Shown in pieces: positions 1 to 12,761 of a DNA stretch of 64,000 nucleotides. The position numbers and the translations under genes were made by a program. The notes under the pieces were generated by a model. That model saw only the letters and a list, made by a program, of their open reading frames with translations. It did not search any database and had not been told where the DNA came from. The number at the start of each line of letters is the position of its first letter. The first letter of the stretch is position 1. Origin of the DNA: Flammula alnicola (lineage: Eukaryota > Basidiomycota > Agaricomycetes > Agaricales > Strophariaceae); contig JADNRV010000043.1 of NCBI GenBank assembly GCA_015499995.1, forward strand, positions 186,001 through 250,000. Reading direction: 5' to 3'.

Positions 1-374
1 TGACGTGACAAGATGTAACCAAATTAGCAAGGAGATGGTGCAATGGTTACGAATGTATGTCGCTTCTGTCAAATGCGAGTCAGCGAAGGGTGTGTGGGGT
101 GAGCCTGCGATGCCGTGATACTTCTTTCTCGAACTTCTTCTGTTTCCCGTTCGATGCTTTCTTTGCCCATTTAGAATGTTTCCTTTTTCATCAAATTCAC
201 AAGACATTTTTGGATACTTTAATTCATTCCTCGTCGTTTGCTTTCGACTTCGGTCAAAATCCTGCCCACGATTACTTATTATATAAGTGTAACCTTATTG
301 TTCAAAGGAAATAGCAATGTACTCGTATCGAGAATGACCTACAATCCACATGTTGAACGCCATAAAGCAGAAAT
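1..374. other. Intergenic, no gene seen
   Basis: AT-rich sequence downstream of the G-patch gene. An 85-codon open frame at 57-314 has no recognisable domain and no convincing context. I see no RNA gene or repeat here. Confidence 0.5.
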
Positions 375-1607
375 TTACCACGGACTCTTAAGCTGAGCTA
401 ATAACGCCTTCCTATTCTCTTCCTCTCGCCTTCTCTGTTTCTCAAACCCCCTATGACCGCGCCCAAACTGCTGCTTGCGTTTCCGGCTTTCCTCCGCTGC
501 CTTGACGTGTGCCGCCAATGCCGCAGCACTGTGCGTAACACGTTTCTGGGAGGCTTTGTAGGGCCCCACGGTTTTAGCCTTCAACCCAATGCCCAATCTA
601 TCAGATTTAAGCACGGTAGCAATAGGAGTGAGAAGGGCCTTCCGTGCATAGGGCGAAGCTTCCAGCGGCGTCATATGGTCCTCTGCAGTTGGAGCGCCGT
701 CTATTCCTTGTTGAGTTGCTCCTTGCTCGCGGTCGACCTTCCCATCTTCAATACCCGGCTCTAATTCTTCTGACTCGTCCAAGTCCGAATCTGATAGTGT
801 GAGGTCTATCATGTCAACGCTCCGTAGTTCACTCACGTCGTCGAAATCTTCTACTTTTACTTCCACTGTCTCCTTGACCGTGGATTGCCGAGATTTACCC
901 TTTCCTTTGAGTTTGGTCGACTCGGAGGAGATCATGTCGCCATCTTGTAGAATATCTTCCACGGGTTTCCTGCGGATAACATCAGGGCCAAGGGGTTCGC
1001 CTTCGTTCCAACCCGACCGTTGGAGCATACCAAACCCCTTATTTGAAGGCCCTATCTCGAGGAAGACAGGCGGCGCATACTTCCCCTCCGATGGCAAAGG
1101 TGGAGGATTTCGAGCAAGGATATCTGCGAGACTTGGGGCGGGAGTAGATACGGAAGAGGAGGGTTCGGATTGTATGGCCTTCATAATGAACCAATTATTT
1201 TTGTTCCGTGACTCCACTTTCCTGGGTTTGGGAGCAGAAACTGGCTCTGGAGGTAAAGATGATGATTGATGAGCTGTGGCAATGGGGATTGTCTTGCTTG
1301 TCGAGGCATCAGGATGACTGCTGGTCAAAGAATGATACCACCCAGATAGCGTATTTCCCAGGGAACTGGTCGAGCTTTCGTTGAGTTTCGAAGAGCTTGC
1401 TTGTCCAGGACTCCATTCACCGTAAGGAATGGTTGCTGAGACGAAGTGTGGTGGTGGTGCTCGTCGGCGGGCGATACGTGATGCCTCAAGCTGCCATGCC
1501 TCCTCTGGATCTAATCCGTCTTCCGCCAGTTGACCTGTCTCCTGTTCTAGTTTCTCGCGATCCTCGGGATCATACTGTGAATGAATGTAATGTGTGACTG
1601 TGGCCAT
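375..1607 (-). CDS. G-patch domain protein
   Basis: Single uninterrupted frame of about 410 residues. The central part (GPSNKGFGMLQRSGWNEGE, then PLGP) has the spaced glycines and aromatic residues of a G-patch, a short module that activates DEAH-box RNA helicases or binds RNA. A second conserved block, KSDRLGIGLKAKT, follows near the C terminus, then a highly basic charged tail rich in R, K and E that is probably helical. The N-terminal half is Ser/Pro-rich and low complexity. The frame could begin 24 nt upstream at 1631; I prefer the ATG at 1607 because the conserved-looking MATVTHYIHSQYDPEDREKL starts there. It is divergent from the gene at 1759 with only about 150 nt between them, so they may share a promoter. 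A nuclear RNA-processing role is inferred from the domain only. Confidence 0.8.
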   Translation of the reverse strand: MATVTHYIHSQYDPEDREKLEQETGQLAEDGLDPEEAWQLEASRIARRRAPPPHFVSATIPYGEWSPGQASSSKLNESSTSSLGNTLSGWYHSLTSSHPDASTSKTIPIATAHQSSSLPPEPVSAPKPRKVESRNKNNWFIMKAIQSEPSSSVSTPAPSLADILARNPPPLPSEGKYAPPVFLEIGPSNKGFGMLQRSGWNEGEPLGPDVIRRKPVEDILQDGDMISSESTKLKGKGKSRQSTVKETVEVKVEDFDDVSELRSVDMIDLTLSDSDLDESEELEPGIEDGKVDREQGATQQGIDGAPTAEDHMTPLEASPYARKALLTPIATVLKSDRLGIGLKAKTVGPYKASQKRVTHSAAALAAHVKAAEESRKRKQQFGRGHRGFEKQRRREEENRKALLAQLKSPW

Positions 1608-1758
1608 AGAAGAAGTATAAATGAGAGGCAAAATAGAGCGCTTATGGCGAGTCTTGGGTGACGCAAAACGGGCCGCCCATTTATGTTATGTAATGCACTC
1701 TGGATCCGGATATACCTGCCTGCTCAACTCTCAACTGCATCGCGAGTCTAGGCTTCAA

Positions 1759-2684
1759 ATGGCAGAGATACCAAAGCTCATCTTGCCGAGCGGGGAATCC
1801 ATCTCTATACTCGATCCTCAACTTGAGACTGTCAGCACGTTCGTCACTTTACCATCCGTCATTCAGCGAAAGGCAATCCGCCTCCTGGACGATTTTCTAC
1901 AAGAAGTCCATGCCAGCGGTTCGGTTTCTCACTTGGTAGCGCTGGGACTGTTAGCTCCCGAAAATATCAACCGACTTCAACCAGGCTCTACCACCAATAT
2001 TCGAGCCAACCTGATTGACAGATGCAACTGGCAACTTGCCAAATTCCTTCGGGTTTGTTAAACGGTTACTTGTCGTACAACAGGGTTAGATCTTGCTAAC
2101 ACGAAGACCACCAATATCTGCAGTACTCAACCCCAACAAGGATCGGTGAAGCTGTGGTTCCCCTCACGGCGGTTGTTGAGGCATACAAACGTCAACATGG
2201 GGGGAAAGTAGATGTTGTCCCTTCATTATACTTAGGCGTTGCCCTCAGCAGAAACCCTGGTGATGAGGAGCGCGCGATCCGAACATTCAAGGACGCCCTA
2301 AGGAATGTCGACTATTCCCCTCAAGGACCCGCCAAGAATCTTATCTGGGCAAGAGCCAATATGGCTCGGTTACTTCGGCAGATGAATCGGATTCCGAGGC
2401 AATGGAACAAGAGAAACTCACAAGGTAATGCGAGCTCGTTGCTCGCTGGGCGCTGGGCCTCTTTGCTTACTGCCGTATCACTTTCAGGGAATGGATCCTC
2501 GGACGCCCATATCTTTTCCCGCCCAGTGAATACAGGTCTACTATCGAAGATGATATAGGCACAGGGGCCCACATCACTGACCATGGGGAGGTGCTCGAGC
2601 TTTTCTGTCAGATCAAGGAGGTAGGGCCAAATGTGGCCGTCACTAGTTCTGGTACTATTATTTCCTACAACGTGAAAGCTTGAG
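1759..2684 (+). CDS. Conserved fungal protein of unknown function, one apparent frameshift
   Basis: Three exons are visible: 1759-2052, 2124-2424 and 2488-2684, with GT-AG introns of 71 and 63 nt. The product is about 265 residues and largely helical, with a TPR-like segment (RTFKDALRNVDYSP, then NLIWARANMARLLR). I do not recognise the family. Between MARLLR and DESDSEAMEQEKLT the reading frame changes. Adding one G to the GG at about 2378 restores both the frame and the phase needed for the last intron (leading into REWILGRPYLFPPSEY), so this is probably a one-base consensus error rather than decay. The upstream ATG at 1621 is in frame but lies in the presumed shared promoter with the G-patch gene. 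Confidence 0.6.
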
Positions 2685-4514
2685 CCGGCCTTTGTCCTTC
2701 CTGCCAATGAACTTGAAGGTTTCAATTTATCGAGCGCTGGCCTCAACTGGGCAAATGGTTAATAACCGATGTTCCAACAAACTTTTGCTCGGCAACGGAT
2801 TGACAAGAAGCTTGTCCTCATTCTTCGGCACGTAGTTGCCTCTGTATTTTGTTTGTAAACTGCCTTCAAATACTTATACCGATATGCTTATCGCAGACGA
2901 TTCAAAATGGTCATTAGATCGAAGTATGCATAGAAAGAGCGCGAGTTATCAAAGTTTATTATGGCCACCTTGCTTCCGGTCCATGCAGATCACTGTCAGT
3001 GATTAATGTGACGTCTCCGATGTAAACTTCACCGGGAAGGCTACATAGCTGGAGCGGTCATAGGAGACGCCGAGAAACATGTAACGTTCACGAACTAAGG
3101 ACCGCCGCGTGGTTGCTAGAGTCATCTGTGCATTTCTTGAAGTTCAACGATGACAAGGCGAGGGACGAAAAATCCAAGCAACTATCTTGCAAACAGTTCT
3201 ATACCGAATTTGTGGGGAGCCTTTTGGACTATTGGGTAGCGCTGAAGTCACACATGTTTTGCTTACTTAGAATCCGACGTGCCAGAGATTTGGGACAGAA
3301 CTGGGAATAAATATCAGAGTATACCAAAGATGAGCAACAATACAATGGGACTGCCACCGGAGGGAAGTAACTTGCGATGTTAGTTAACCTTCCAGCAATG
3401 ATACTCCTGTGGGCCACGATATGCCCTATAACGAGCACCAGCGATAAGTGTTCTTGCTGTCATATGTGCCAGTTTCGCTATTTCATCCCATGAACAGGTC
3501 TATGGCTCGCTGGAACTCGAGCATGCATTAGGAATGGCTAGATTATGGGTCACTTTTGAGCGGGGATGGGTGGTGTGTATTGGGTAAACTTTTATGGCAT
3601 CATTATCCTTGGTTCTGTCCACTCATCGTCTCTGGTAGATGAATATATGAGGAATGTTCAAGGATGTAAGCGCTTCAAACGTACCTGCGTTCGCTTCAGC
3701 AAAACGAGCTCCGACTCTCTCTGAATGTTTGATGAATTTCTCAGTACAGTTCATGATACATGTTTCCTAAAAACGGTTTCAGTGGGCGCCTTCGAGGAAA
3801 CTCAATGATGAAAAACCTCTTTGGATGATAGGGCTTTGCTTGTGAAATCATTACAGCACGAGTTAAAGCATTTCTCAACAAGGTTTGAGTACATTCGAAG
3901 AAAATCTTGCATCTATTTCGATTGTTAGCACGGCTTTGCGAGAGCGCTGAATATGGTGCAATACCTGTCGTTTCTCAATGACCTTTGTCATTTGTGCTTG
4001 TTCGGCGGCGTTGAAGTGTGAGAAATCCATCGCGAGATACTAATACAGCGATGATGCGAGCGAAAAAGAGGGGAGAAGCGTGTAGAAAGAGGTCAAAGCG
4101 TGGTGACGGAGAAGAACAGCTAGAACTGTGCAGTGACCGTGTCAGGAAATGGGAATATTTTGCGAGGCGCCGATTCATCACGTGCTTTATTTTCTTCCTT
4201 GATACTCCCAGGACGGAGTCATATTCAATGTCCTTGTTAAAAACTACTACGGCAGCTAAAGTTGTCCATCAGACACGTGCTGCATATCCAGATCTAGCAG
4301 GATAGTTGCGAACTACAGCGACGCCAGTCGAACCATTCTACCTCGGTTAATCGAACGTGCCCATCTCCCCGATCTGTCCGAGGAACATCAGTCCAAACTT
4401 AAAATCCCTTGTTAACATCTACGTATCTTCGATAGTGAGTTCGAACGTTTGTGCTCCCACGAAAAAAATCTTATAAGAACCCGCAACTTTTCACAAACAG
4501 TGTCCAATCTCGAC
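2685..4514. other. Long intergenic region, no gene seen
   Basis: About 1.8 kb with only short shadow-like open frames in all six frames and no recognisable protein motif or long repeat. The last 300 bases are the presumed promoter of the DAHP synthase gene. Confidence 0.5.
4216..4221 (-). promoter_or_regulatory. Possible Gcn4/Cpc1-type site
   Basis: TGACTC on the minus strand (GAGTCA on plus), about 300 nt upstream of the DAHP synthase start. This is the core of the site used by fungal general amino-acid control activators on aromatic and branched-chain genes. A six-base match is expected often by chance, so this is only suggestive. Confidence 0.25.
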
Positions 4515-5895
<1,381 letters not shown>

Positions 5896-6109
5896 TAAAC
5901 CAGGTATGTCTTCCTATTCTTCTTTTCTATCTATCCATTTATAACTGGTAGGTATTACCAGAAAGCTCTTGTGTTGAATGAAATCATGGACATCTACTGG
6001 AAAGAAATTTTGAAAAAAAAAAGATTAAGTCATCGTATAGAACGTATTACTCTGTGTAGCCTCTGCCCCTACTCGCCAAAATCAACTTATTCGAGCTTTA
6101 CGCTACACC

Positions 6110-6850
6110 ATCCTTGGTGCGAGAAGACACCCTATCTGTCGAACGAACATCAGTGATACACGTCTCTGGATCATTCACAACGAATCTGTTTTCTCTGGCC
6201 GGAGCGCAGACTCGCCTTTGGTTCCGTTTCACCACGGTGCTTCTTATATGGACAGAATTCATACGCGTGGCAATCTCTGCAACTCCTATATGTTCCCGAT
6301 ATGCTTTGCCACCTTATCTTTGTATGCAAAAATTTGGATCTCGAGGCATTGCGACTTTAATTCGGGATTCCTCGGCGAGAAGTCCTAGTGATATATGTTT
6401 TGGCCGGCTCTTGTCTACTATCAAGAAGTGTCTGCGTGATGATGTTCAGCTATCTGACAACATGGCGGCCGGGTTATCGACCATGGAGAGATTATCCTTG
6501 CCGTAGAAATCCCAAAGCAAAGGTATCGAGTGTAATTTGCTGGCTGCAGGTCATCTCCGTATGCCAGATCCGGATCTCCTGAGATCTCCTGCATGGTCGG
6601 GCCAAGAGAGAATGCTCGAACGCTATTCGTCCGCGGTCTTCCGATTTCGAATATGAGAGTACATCGCAGTTCCCTGTGCATGGCCTTCTTGGATAACTTC
6701 CCAGGTCCTTCAACTCAACAATCAACATCGACCAAGAATTTCTGCACTTTCGAGAATGTCGTATAAAAATGGCAAAAAGTATCGAGGGGAGTGCCAACAT
6801 CTTGCGCGCCCGGGGTCGCATTCGCTATGAAGCCATCTGGTACATCGACT
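6110..6850 (-). pseudogene. Decayed metallo-beta-lactamase copy
   Basis: No open frame survives, but the DNA aligns by eye with the copy at 7216-8104. The plus-strand segments around 6120 (gaagacaccctatctgtcga), 6265-6400 and 6480-6560 follow the same order as the 3' half of that copy, with an internal gap. Short peptides such as TCSQQITLD mirror SQQITL in the same alternative frame of the better copy. It is the most degraded member of a four-copy array. Confidence 0.6.
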
Positions 6851-7215
6851 AGACCCTTCGAGATGCAACAGGAAGAGACATGCATCTACCAGGTAAACAG
6901 ATTCTTCGCCCGCGAATGTGTGCAGAGACGAAGCGTCAAAACCACCAGTTAGGAACTTAAAGTTGGCTTTGAACAGGCCACGACGCTATGGCAGAATATG
7001 TTCTAGAGGCTGGCATAAAAGAAGCTGGTTTGTACATTTCTCGTCCACTGTTGCTCAACAATACGTTTACAAAAAGATCTATCGGATCCCACTTTTACAT
7101 CGAAAGTAGGGCTTTGGTATTTCGGCATCACCCTGCTTCACTCTTGCCTATTTAAACCTTGAGGGTATGTTATACTGGAGGGAAGACTGCCTACCCCTCG
7201 AACGAATCCCCAATA

Positions 7216-8104
7216 TCACAAAGACCCTATATTTCCTGGCCAGAACGCAGGACCGTCCCTGTTATCCTTGTACCATGGCGCATCGTGCGCCAGCAAGATG
7301 CGCACGCGAGGCACCTTTCGCAGTTCTTGTATGTGCCCAATATGCCTTTTCCTTGTCTTCGTGCATGCAAAAGTGCAGACCATAAGGCATTCCAACTTTG
7401 ATTTCCGATTCGCCAGTGAGAAGTTTCCAGTGGTGTGCACTATCTCCAGCGAGGTAAATCCATCCACCGTCGGGAGACGTCCGTGCCAGAATATTGACGT
7501 GTCCAACGAGATGTCCTGGACTATCGACGATGAACAGACTGCCATCGCCGTAGAAATCGAATGCGCGGGGGAACGGACCAACTGGCTTCCACTCGGCGAC
7601 AGGAAGATATTGAGTGTGATCTGCTGGGAGTAAGTCGAACGCGAATCTAGAATCGGGGTCTTCTGGGTAGGGCCGGACGAACAACGAACGGCATCCATCT
7701 CCGACGAGGAATGTGCTTTTCTTGAAGGCATGCGTGTCCCCGGTATGGTCCCAGTGGCAGTGTGAGATGCACACGAAGTCGATATCGTCTGGACTAGTAC
7801 CTCCTTTGGCAAGGGATTGAACGCAGTCCGTTGTGTTGAAAACTTTGAATACGGCTGTGGGGCCGCCTATCCTCCGTTGGATAACTGGCGGGTATTTTCC
7901 CAAATCGCTGTTTATTCCGAGATCGAATAAGAATTTCTGTGGTCTTTGAGAGTGTTGAATCAAGAAACACAGAGCAGGCAGCACTTCTGTCTTGCCAGGG
8001 ATCCCATCCGCGATGAAAAGATCGTCCGCCGCCTCCAAGGATCCTCCATCAAGGGCAGACACAGTGCAGAATGCCTGGTCTGCGGTCGGAGCCGGAAGTG
8101 CCAT
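7216..8104 (-). pseudogene. Metallo-beta-lactamase (lactonase-like), frameshifted copy
   Basis: Opens with MALPAPTADQAF and carries the metal motif SHCHWDHTGD, then SPGHLVGHVN and LAGDSAHH, as in AttM/AhlD-type hydrolases. Compared with the intact paralogue at 12762-13655 the frame breaks near 7350, just after HEDKEK. The expected ending LLAHDAPWYKDNRDGPAFWP is present in another frame and stops at 7216. The lesion reads as an 8-nt deletion relative to the paralogues. It could also be a 9-nt in-frame deletion plus one extra A in an AAAA run, in which case the gene would be intact. Everything upstream of the lesion looks well conserved. Confidence 0.75.
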
Positions 8105-9090
8105 AAGTGTACTGCGCAGGTCCAGTTACACAAATATCAGCTTCGCTATCTCTCACTCACCTTCAGTTTCTTCGAGTTGGATTGCCTAGAACTTGGCAGT
8201 TGGGACCTTGCAAATTGATCTCTTACAAAGGATGAGTTGTAAGCCAGCACCAAAAGTTCTCAGGTGATAAATTTAGGTGCCGAGGTGTATGCCATGACGC
8301 ACTAGTATCCTGCAACGTGAGCAGGAAATTATGATAGGTCAGGTGCATACAGTGACTTGAACATGTACCAGCGAGTCCTGACGTTATGTTATTAACCACT
8401 TTATGCGCAATCTTCCTATTGGATTCCTGGAAATCAATAAGTCGAGCTCGCTTTCTGAGGCAAATGGCTGCGGGGCCTCTCTATCGAGGAGATTCGAGTG
8501 AGATCGTATCGTAACAATATAGGAGAGGATACTTTGCTGCTATTGTTGAAAGTGTGAAAACCGGATGGAAATTTCTAGTCCGGAAACCAAGGACTTGCAG
8601 AAGAAAGAATCTTTAAGAATGAGAAAGTGCGGCAGTGTCTGGACTCTGCGACGCCAAATAGCCTGCCTTAAAGAAGATTCTGCTCATTCACGTGATATAA
8701 GTACCCCGATTGACGCGTTGAATCAGGTTGAATCGTGCTTGAACTAATCTTCAATCCACTCCAAATCCACTCCCTCATTTTTTCTCAATCATCGACTCGG
8801 ACGAAGAGCATTGTGTGTATGCTTCGAATGAATACCATTCTATCACGAACCATTGCAATGAGAATGATATGCCTGCAACTTACACTAGGCCATAGTTAGT
8901 AAGGAGACAGAAAAGATCTACTTATGCTTCGACGCACCGCCACGATCAAGCAGTCCTCGCACCTCTGTTCTCTCATCTCCGATCCTACGTCTTGAGTACA
9001 TTGCACCTTCAATATGCTTGCAGATGCTTACAGATCTGTCAGATCTACCTTAAACAATTGCTAGTCCAAGATTACTACCCATGCCTCGTC
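8105..9090. other. Intergenic, no gene seen
   Basis: Upstream of the frameshifted lactonase-like copy and downstream of the next one. Only short open frames without recognisable features. It probably includes promoter sequence duplicated with the array. Confidence 0.4.
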
Positions 9091-9989
9091 CCTAAAACTC
9101 CCTACCCGTCGAACGGACCCCTTACTATATGACACAGACTCTATATTCCCGGACAAAATGCAGGACCGTCCTTGTTGTCCTTGTACCAGGGAACATCGTG
9201 TGCCAGTCAAATGCGCACGCGAGGGGTTTCGCAGCTCTTGTATATGCGCGACATGTTCTTTTGCCTTTTCCTTGTCGTGTGGATGCAAAAATCCGGACCA
9301 TGAGGCATTCCGACTTTTATTTCCGATTCGCCCGTGAGAAGCCTCCGGTTGTGTGCACTATCTATCTGAGGCGAGGTATATCCATCCACCGTCGGGAGAC
9401 GTCCGCGCTAGAATGTTCAAATATCCAACCATATGCCCAAGGTTATCGACGACGAACGGACTTCCATCTCCATAAAAGTCGAATGCGCGTGGGAATGGAC
9501 CAACTGGTTTCCACTCAGCGACAGGGAGATATCGAGTACGGTCCTCTGGGAGCAGCTCGGATGCGAACTTTCGGGATCTTCTGGGTGAACGGGGCGCGAC
9601 ATCCATCTCCGACGAGGAAAGTGCTTTTCTTGAAGGCATGCGTGCCTCCCGTATGGTCCCAGTGACAGTGCGAGATCGCACACGAAGTCGATATCATCCG
9701 GGCTGGTTCCTGCTTTGGCCAGGGATTGCACGCAACCCGTTTCATTTACAACTTTGGATAGGGCTGTGGGGCTGTCTATCACCTTTCGAACCGCTGGCGG
9801 GCATTTCCCCAAGGCGCTGGGTATCCCGAGATCGAATAAGAAGTTCTGTGGGTTTTGATAGTGTCAGATCAAGAAACATAAACAAGGCATTGTTTCTTTC
9901 CGTCCACGGATCCCGTCCGCGATGAAAAGATCTTCCGCCGCCTCCAAGGATAGTGCAGGATGGTCCGCCGTTGGACCCGGAAGTGCCAT
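9091..9989 (-). pseudogene. Metallo-beta-lactamase, multiply broken copy
   Basis: Starts with MALPGPTADH, lacks about a dozen codons near the N terminus relative to the copy at 7216-8104, and has an in-frame TGA near 9873 where that copy reads LIQHS. The metal motif SHCHWDHTGG and later blocks lie in other frames, and the end (HIQELRN) is shifted again. Nucleotide similarity to the neighbouring copy is high throughout, indicating a fairly recent duplication followed by loss. Confidence 0.8.
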
Positions 9990-10409
9990 AACGGTCCTAC
10001 ATATTAAAGGTTCGTTTACACAAATATCAGTGTTGTCATCTCTGATATAGATCTGATATAGATCTAACCTTCAGTTGCTTCAAGTTGGACTGTCAACAAG
10101 TTGGACTGTCAAGAACAGGGTAGTTGGGACCTCTGACATTCATAATCTTCATCATTGCCGCCCATTTGCTTTTTCACATATATAGCAGAGACGCCCATGA
10201 GTGCTCTAGACACGTTAACGTGCACGCCAACATACTTTTAGATGCAATGGAGATGCGATACAAATGCCGTCCATTTCCAGAGTTCCCCTTCCTCGGATTA
10301 GAAGCGCTGGAGGCTGTCGAGGGCCCATAGGTTCAAGATTTAGACGTAAGTATCCCTTAAAACCACTTCTTGCCACACGTTGACCTCCTGATCAGATTCG
10401 ACCTTGATC

Positions 10410-12299
10410 ATGGATAGATCGACTCCGCCTCAAGTTCTGGGAGCACCGTTTCTTGGATTTATCGTTGGGTCAATGTAAGTCGACCGAGTTGAATCTTACT
10501 TCAAACTTTACTAAAGATATGCTGTCCTAGTCTGTTCGGCGTAGCTCTCCTGCAGGCATACCAAAACTTCCTGCATTACGTCCAGGATTCGAGGTGGAGA
10601 AAACTCTGGTAAGACGTCCTCAATGCAAGTATATCAGTACTAACGTTCGCGATTATCAGATTGCAGTTGTATGGTGAGCCTGCTCCCTCATTGCCACTTA
10701 ACTGGTACAAACATGCGAAACAAACAGTCTCGACTCAACGCATCTCGTTTTCTCCGCAATTATGATGCATTCCTCCATTTCCAGCCCCTCTGGATTTTCG
10801 GATGATAATTTTTTATGGTGAGAACTGCCTTCATCTCTCATGTGGACTGTCGACCTGACCTTTTTCGTTCCTCAGGACTCTAAAGGTCTGTCCGATAACA
10901 CTATTAGTTGCTCGGCGAGGCGGGAAGACTCAATACAGTTTCCGCTCCAGGGATTTGCGACGAGCAAGGTACCTTTCATCATTGTATTTGCTTGTGTTAC
11001 GACCCTTGACGCTATCCTCCCAAAGACGCTGCTTATGGTCCTCGTACAGGGGTAGCTTCGTTTTCTCCCATTTCCTTCAGTCGAACTCAATGATGACATA
11101 GCTATTACCTGCTCCTTATTTGGCGTTGTAAGGTTCATATTTCCTTGTACATCGCTTGCCCTCACGTCTGGCATAGTTGCAAGAAACATCACATTAGATC
11201 GAGTAGTGTCGAAGGTCATTCAGGTAAGTACGCTCCTACCCGCGGACTTCCCATGCTGAGGCCAATTTTAGTTCCTTTCGGTTCTCATTTTTCTCTATGC
11301 AACAGGTATGTCATGTCAATTGTCTGCCTTTCCAATTTTCCGATCAATCAACTGGCTTACTGGGATTCTAGCCGTTGCTACTGGTGAGATATGACTATGA
11401 TATCCCACTTCCTCGACGCTGAGAGATTGTGACCGGATAAAGCCTCCTTGACCTACCTGTAAGTCTCGGATCTCGTGTTCGATTGCACGTATGGAGTGCT
11501 GATCGACGTTCTAGAGGGCAAGTTAAAAGCTTCTACGGCTTCTCCGTTTCATTTCGGGTCAGATATTAGTACAAAGTCACAACTGCCATCTGAATTAACT
11601 TGTGTCACTTACCTCGTCTAGAATATGAGCTTCATCGGATTCGGGTCTACGGCTCTCATCGACTGTGCTATCGCGGCCACTATGTCGTTCCTTCTTTTCA
11701 AAACAAGTTCAGGGAATAGTAAAAAGTGAGAGATAAATTGCTATCACATTCTTGGTCAGAGACTGACGATCATTCTCAGGAGTCGGAGCGTGGTCAGGTT
11801 CCTAGTCATGTTTTTCATTGGGACAGGATTGTTGACAGCGTGAGTTAGGCGACCTAAATGTAATTCTGACATTCTACTGTTATCTCACGTTCAATTGTTT
11901 AGAATGGCGGCCATTGCAACGATCGCTGTGGTGAAGTGATCTATGATGCTGTACGAACGACCACTGCTAATCAAGACCGCTGTTGCAGTACGTTTCAAGG
12001 CCGTCGACTGTTCTGTATCTCGGCATTGAATTTTCAGTACCAAGGCGTATGCAATTTCAGGTTTAATGTTACTGTTTCCGTGATGTTAAAGTTTGCCTCT
12101 TTTCCAGTCTATGCAAATTCGATCTTAGCAATGTAAAGGTTTCTTGTCAATTCTTCACTTTTACCCATACTCATGACTTCATAGGTTCAATTCTAAAGAG
12201 CGCCTGCTGAAGAAAATGCAGGCAACTACAGAGCTTCAGCTTTCGAGCAAGTTGCTCTTCGATGACTTTTCGGGCCCTCCAGAAGTAGGAGTACCGTAA
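10410..12299 (+). CDS. DUF6534-like multipass membrane protein
   Basis: Many short exons. Recognisable pieces in order: MDRSTPPQVLGAPFLGFIVG; a second exon with FGVALLQAYQNFLHYVQDSR; an exon with LDSTHLVFSAIM; a hydrophobic exon VPFIIVFACVTT; an exon with STALIDCAIAATMSFLLF; then RFLVMFFIGTGLLT, VYANSILAM and the end FNSKERLLKKMQ, with stop at 12297-12299. This is the pattern of the seven-helix, Basidiomycota-expanded DUF6534 family (LD-x-x-H-L, D-x-x-I-A, TGLLT, YxNS). Function is unknown. The middle part (10870-11640) does not give a clean chain of in-phase exons, so the gene may be partly degenerate or my exon choices are incomplete. It sits between copies of the lactonase-like array. Confidence 0.55.
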
Positions 12300-12761
12300 G
12301 AAGAAACCCGATGCCCCTCCCATTGCTCGAGGTGTGTACTCAATGACATTTGTACTCTTCTCTGAACCGCCTAAAGATTCTCTTAGTGCCTAGCATTTGC
12401 GAACTTAATGAACGTGCTTAACAAGACTGCCCCTTGAACTAGTATCCTCTCCAATATGTAATCTGAATCAAAATATTTTCTAGAAATCTATAAGCAGCTT
12501 ATCTTCGAAGACCGGAGCGCTGGCTGGGCTTTCGCGGTCACTGGAGCGCTCCTGCTATAGGCTTTCAGTCTCTTTCAATGCACCTTGATTATCCAGTAGA
12601 TATTGCGAACTCCCTGATGCGTCTCTTTGTCACTAAATGAGATCAAATGCGCTGCTGAGATTGATGGCTAGCGCCCTCTCGATTAAGAGGTTCGAGTGCG
12701 TAAGATTCTTTAACTTTACTAGTACATCTTTGGTCCGTTACAAAACACGAAGGTAAAAATG
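12300..12761. other. Intergenic between convergent genes
   Basis: Between the stop of the DUF6534-like gene and the stop of the intact hydrolase. Nothing recognisable apart from probable 3' untranslated sequence. Confidence 0.4.

Noticed and set aside
799..1269. 156-codon plus-strand frame
   Set aside because: Antisense shadow of the G-patch gene, with no independent features.
7268..7633. 121-codon plus-strand frame
   Set aside because: Antisense of the lactonase-like copy.
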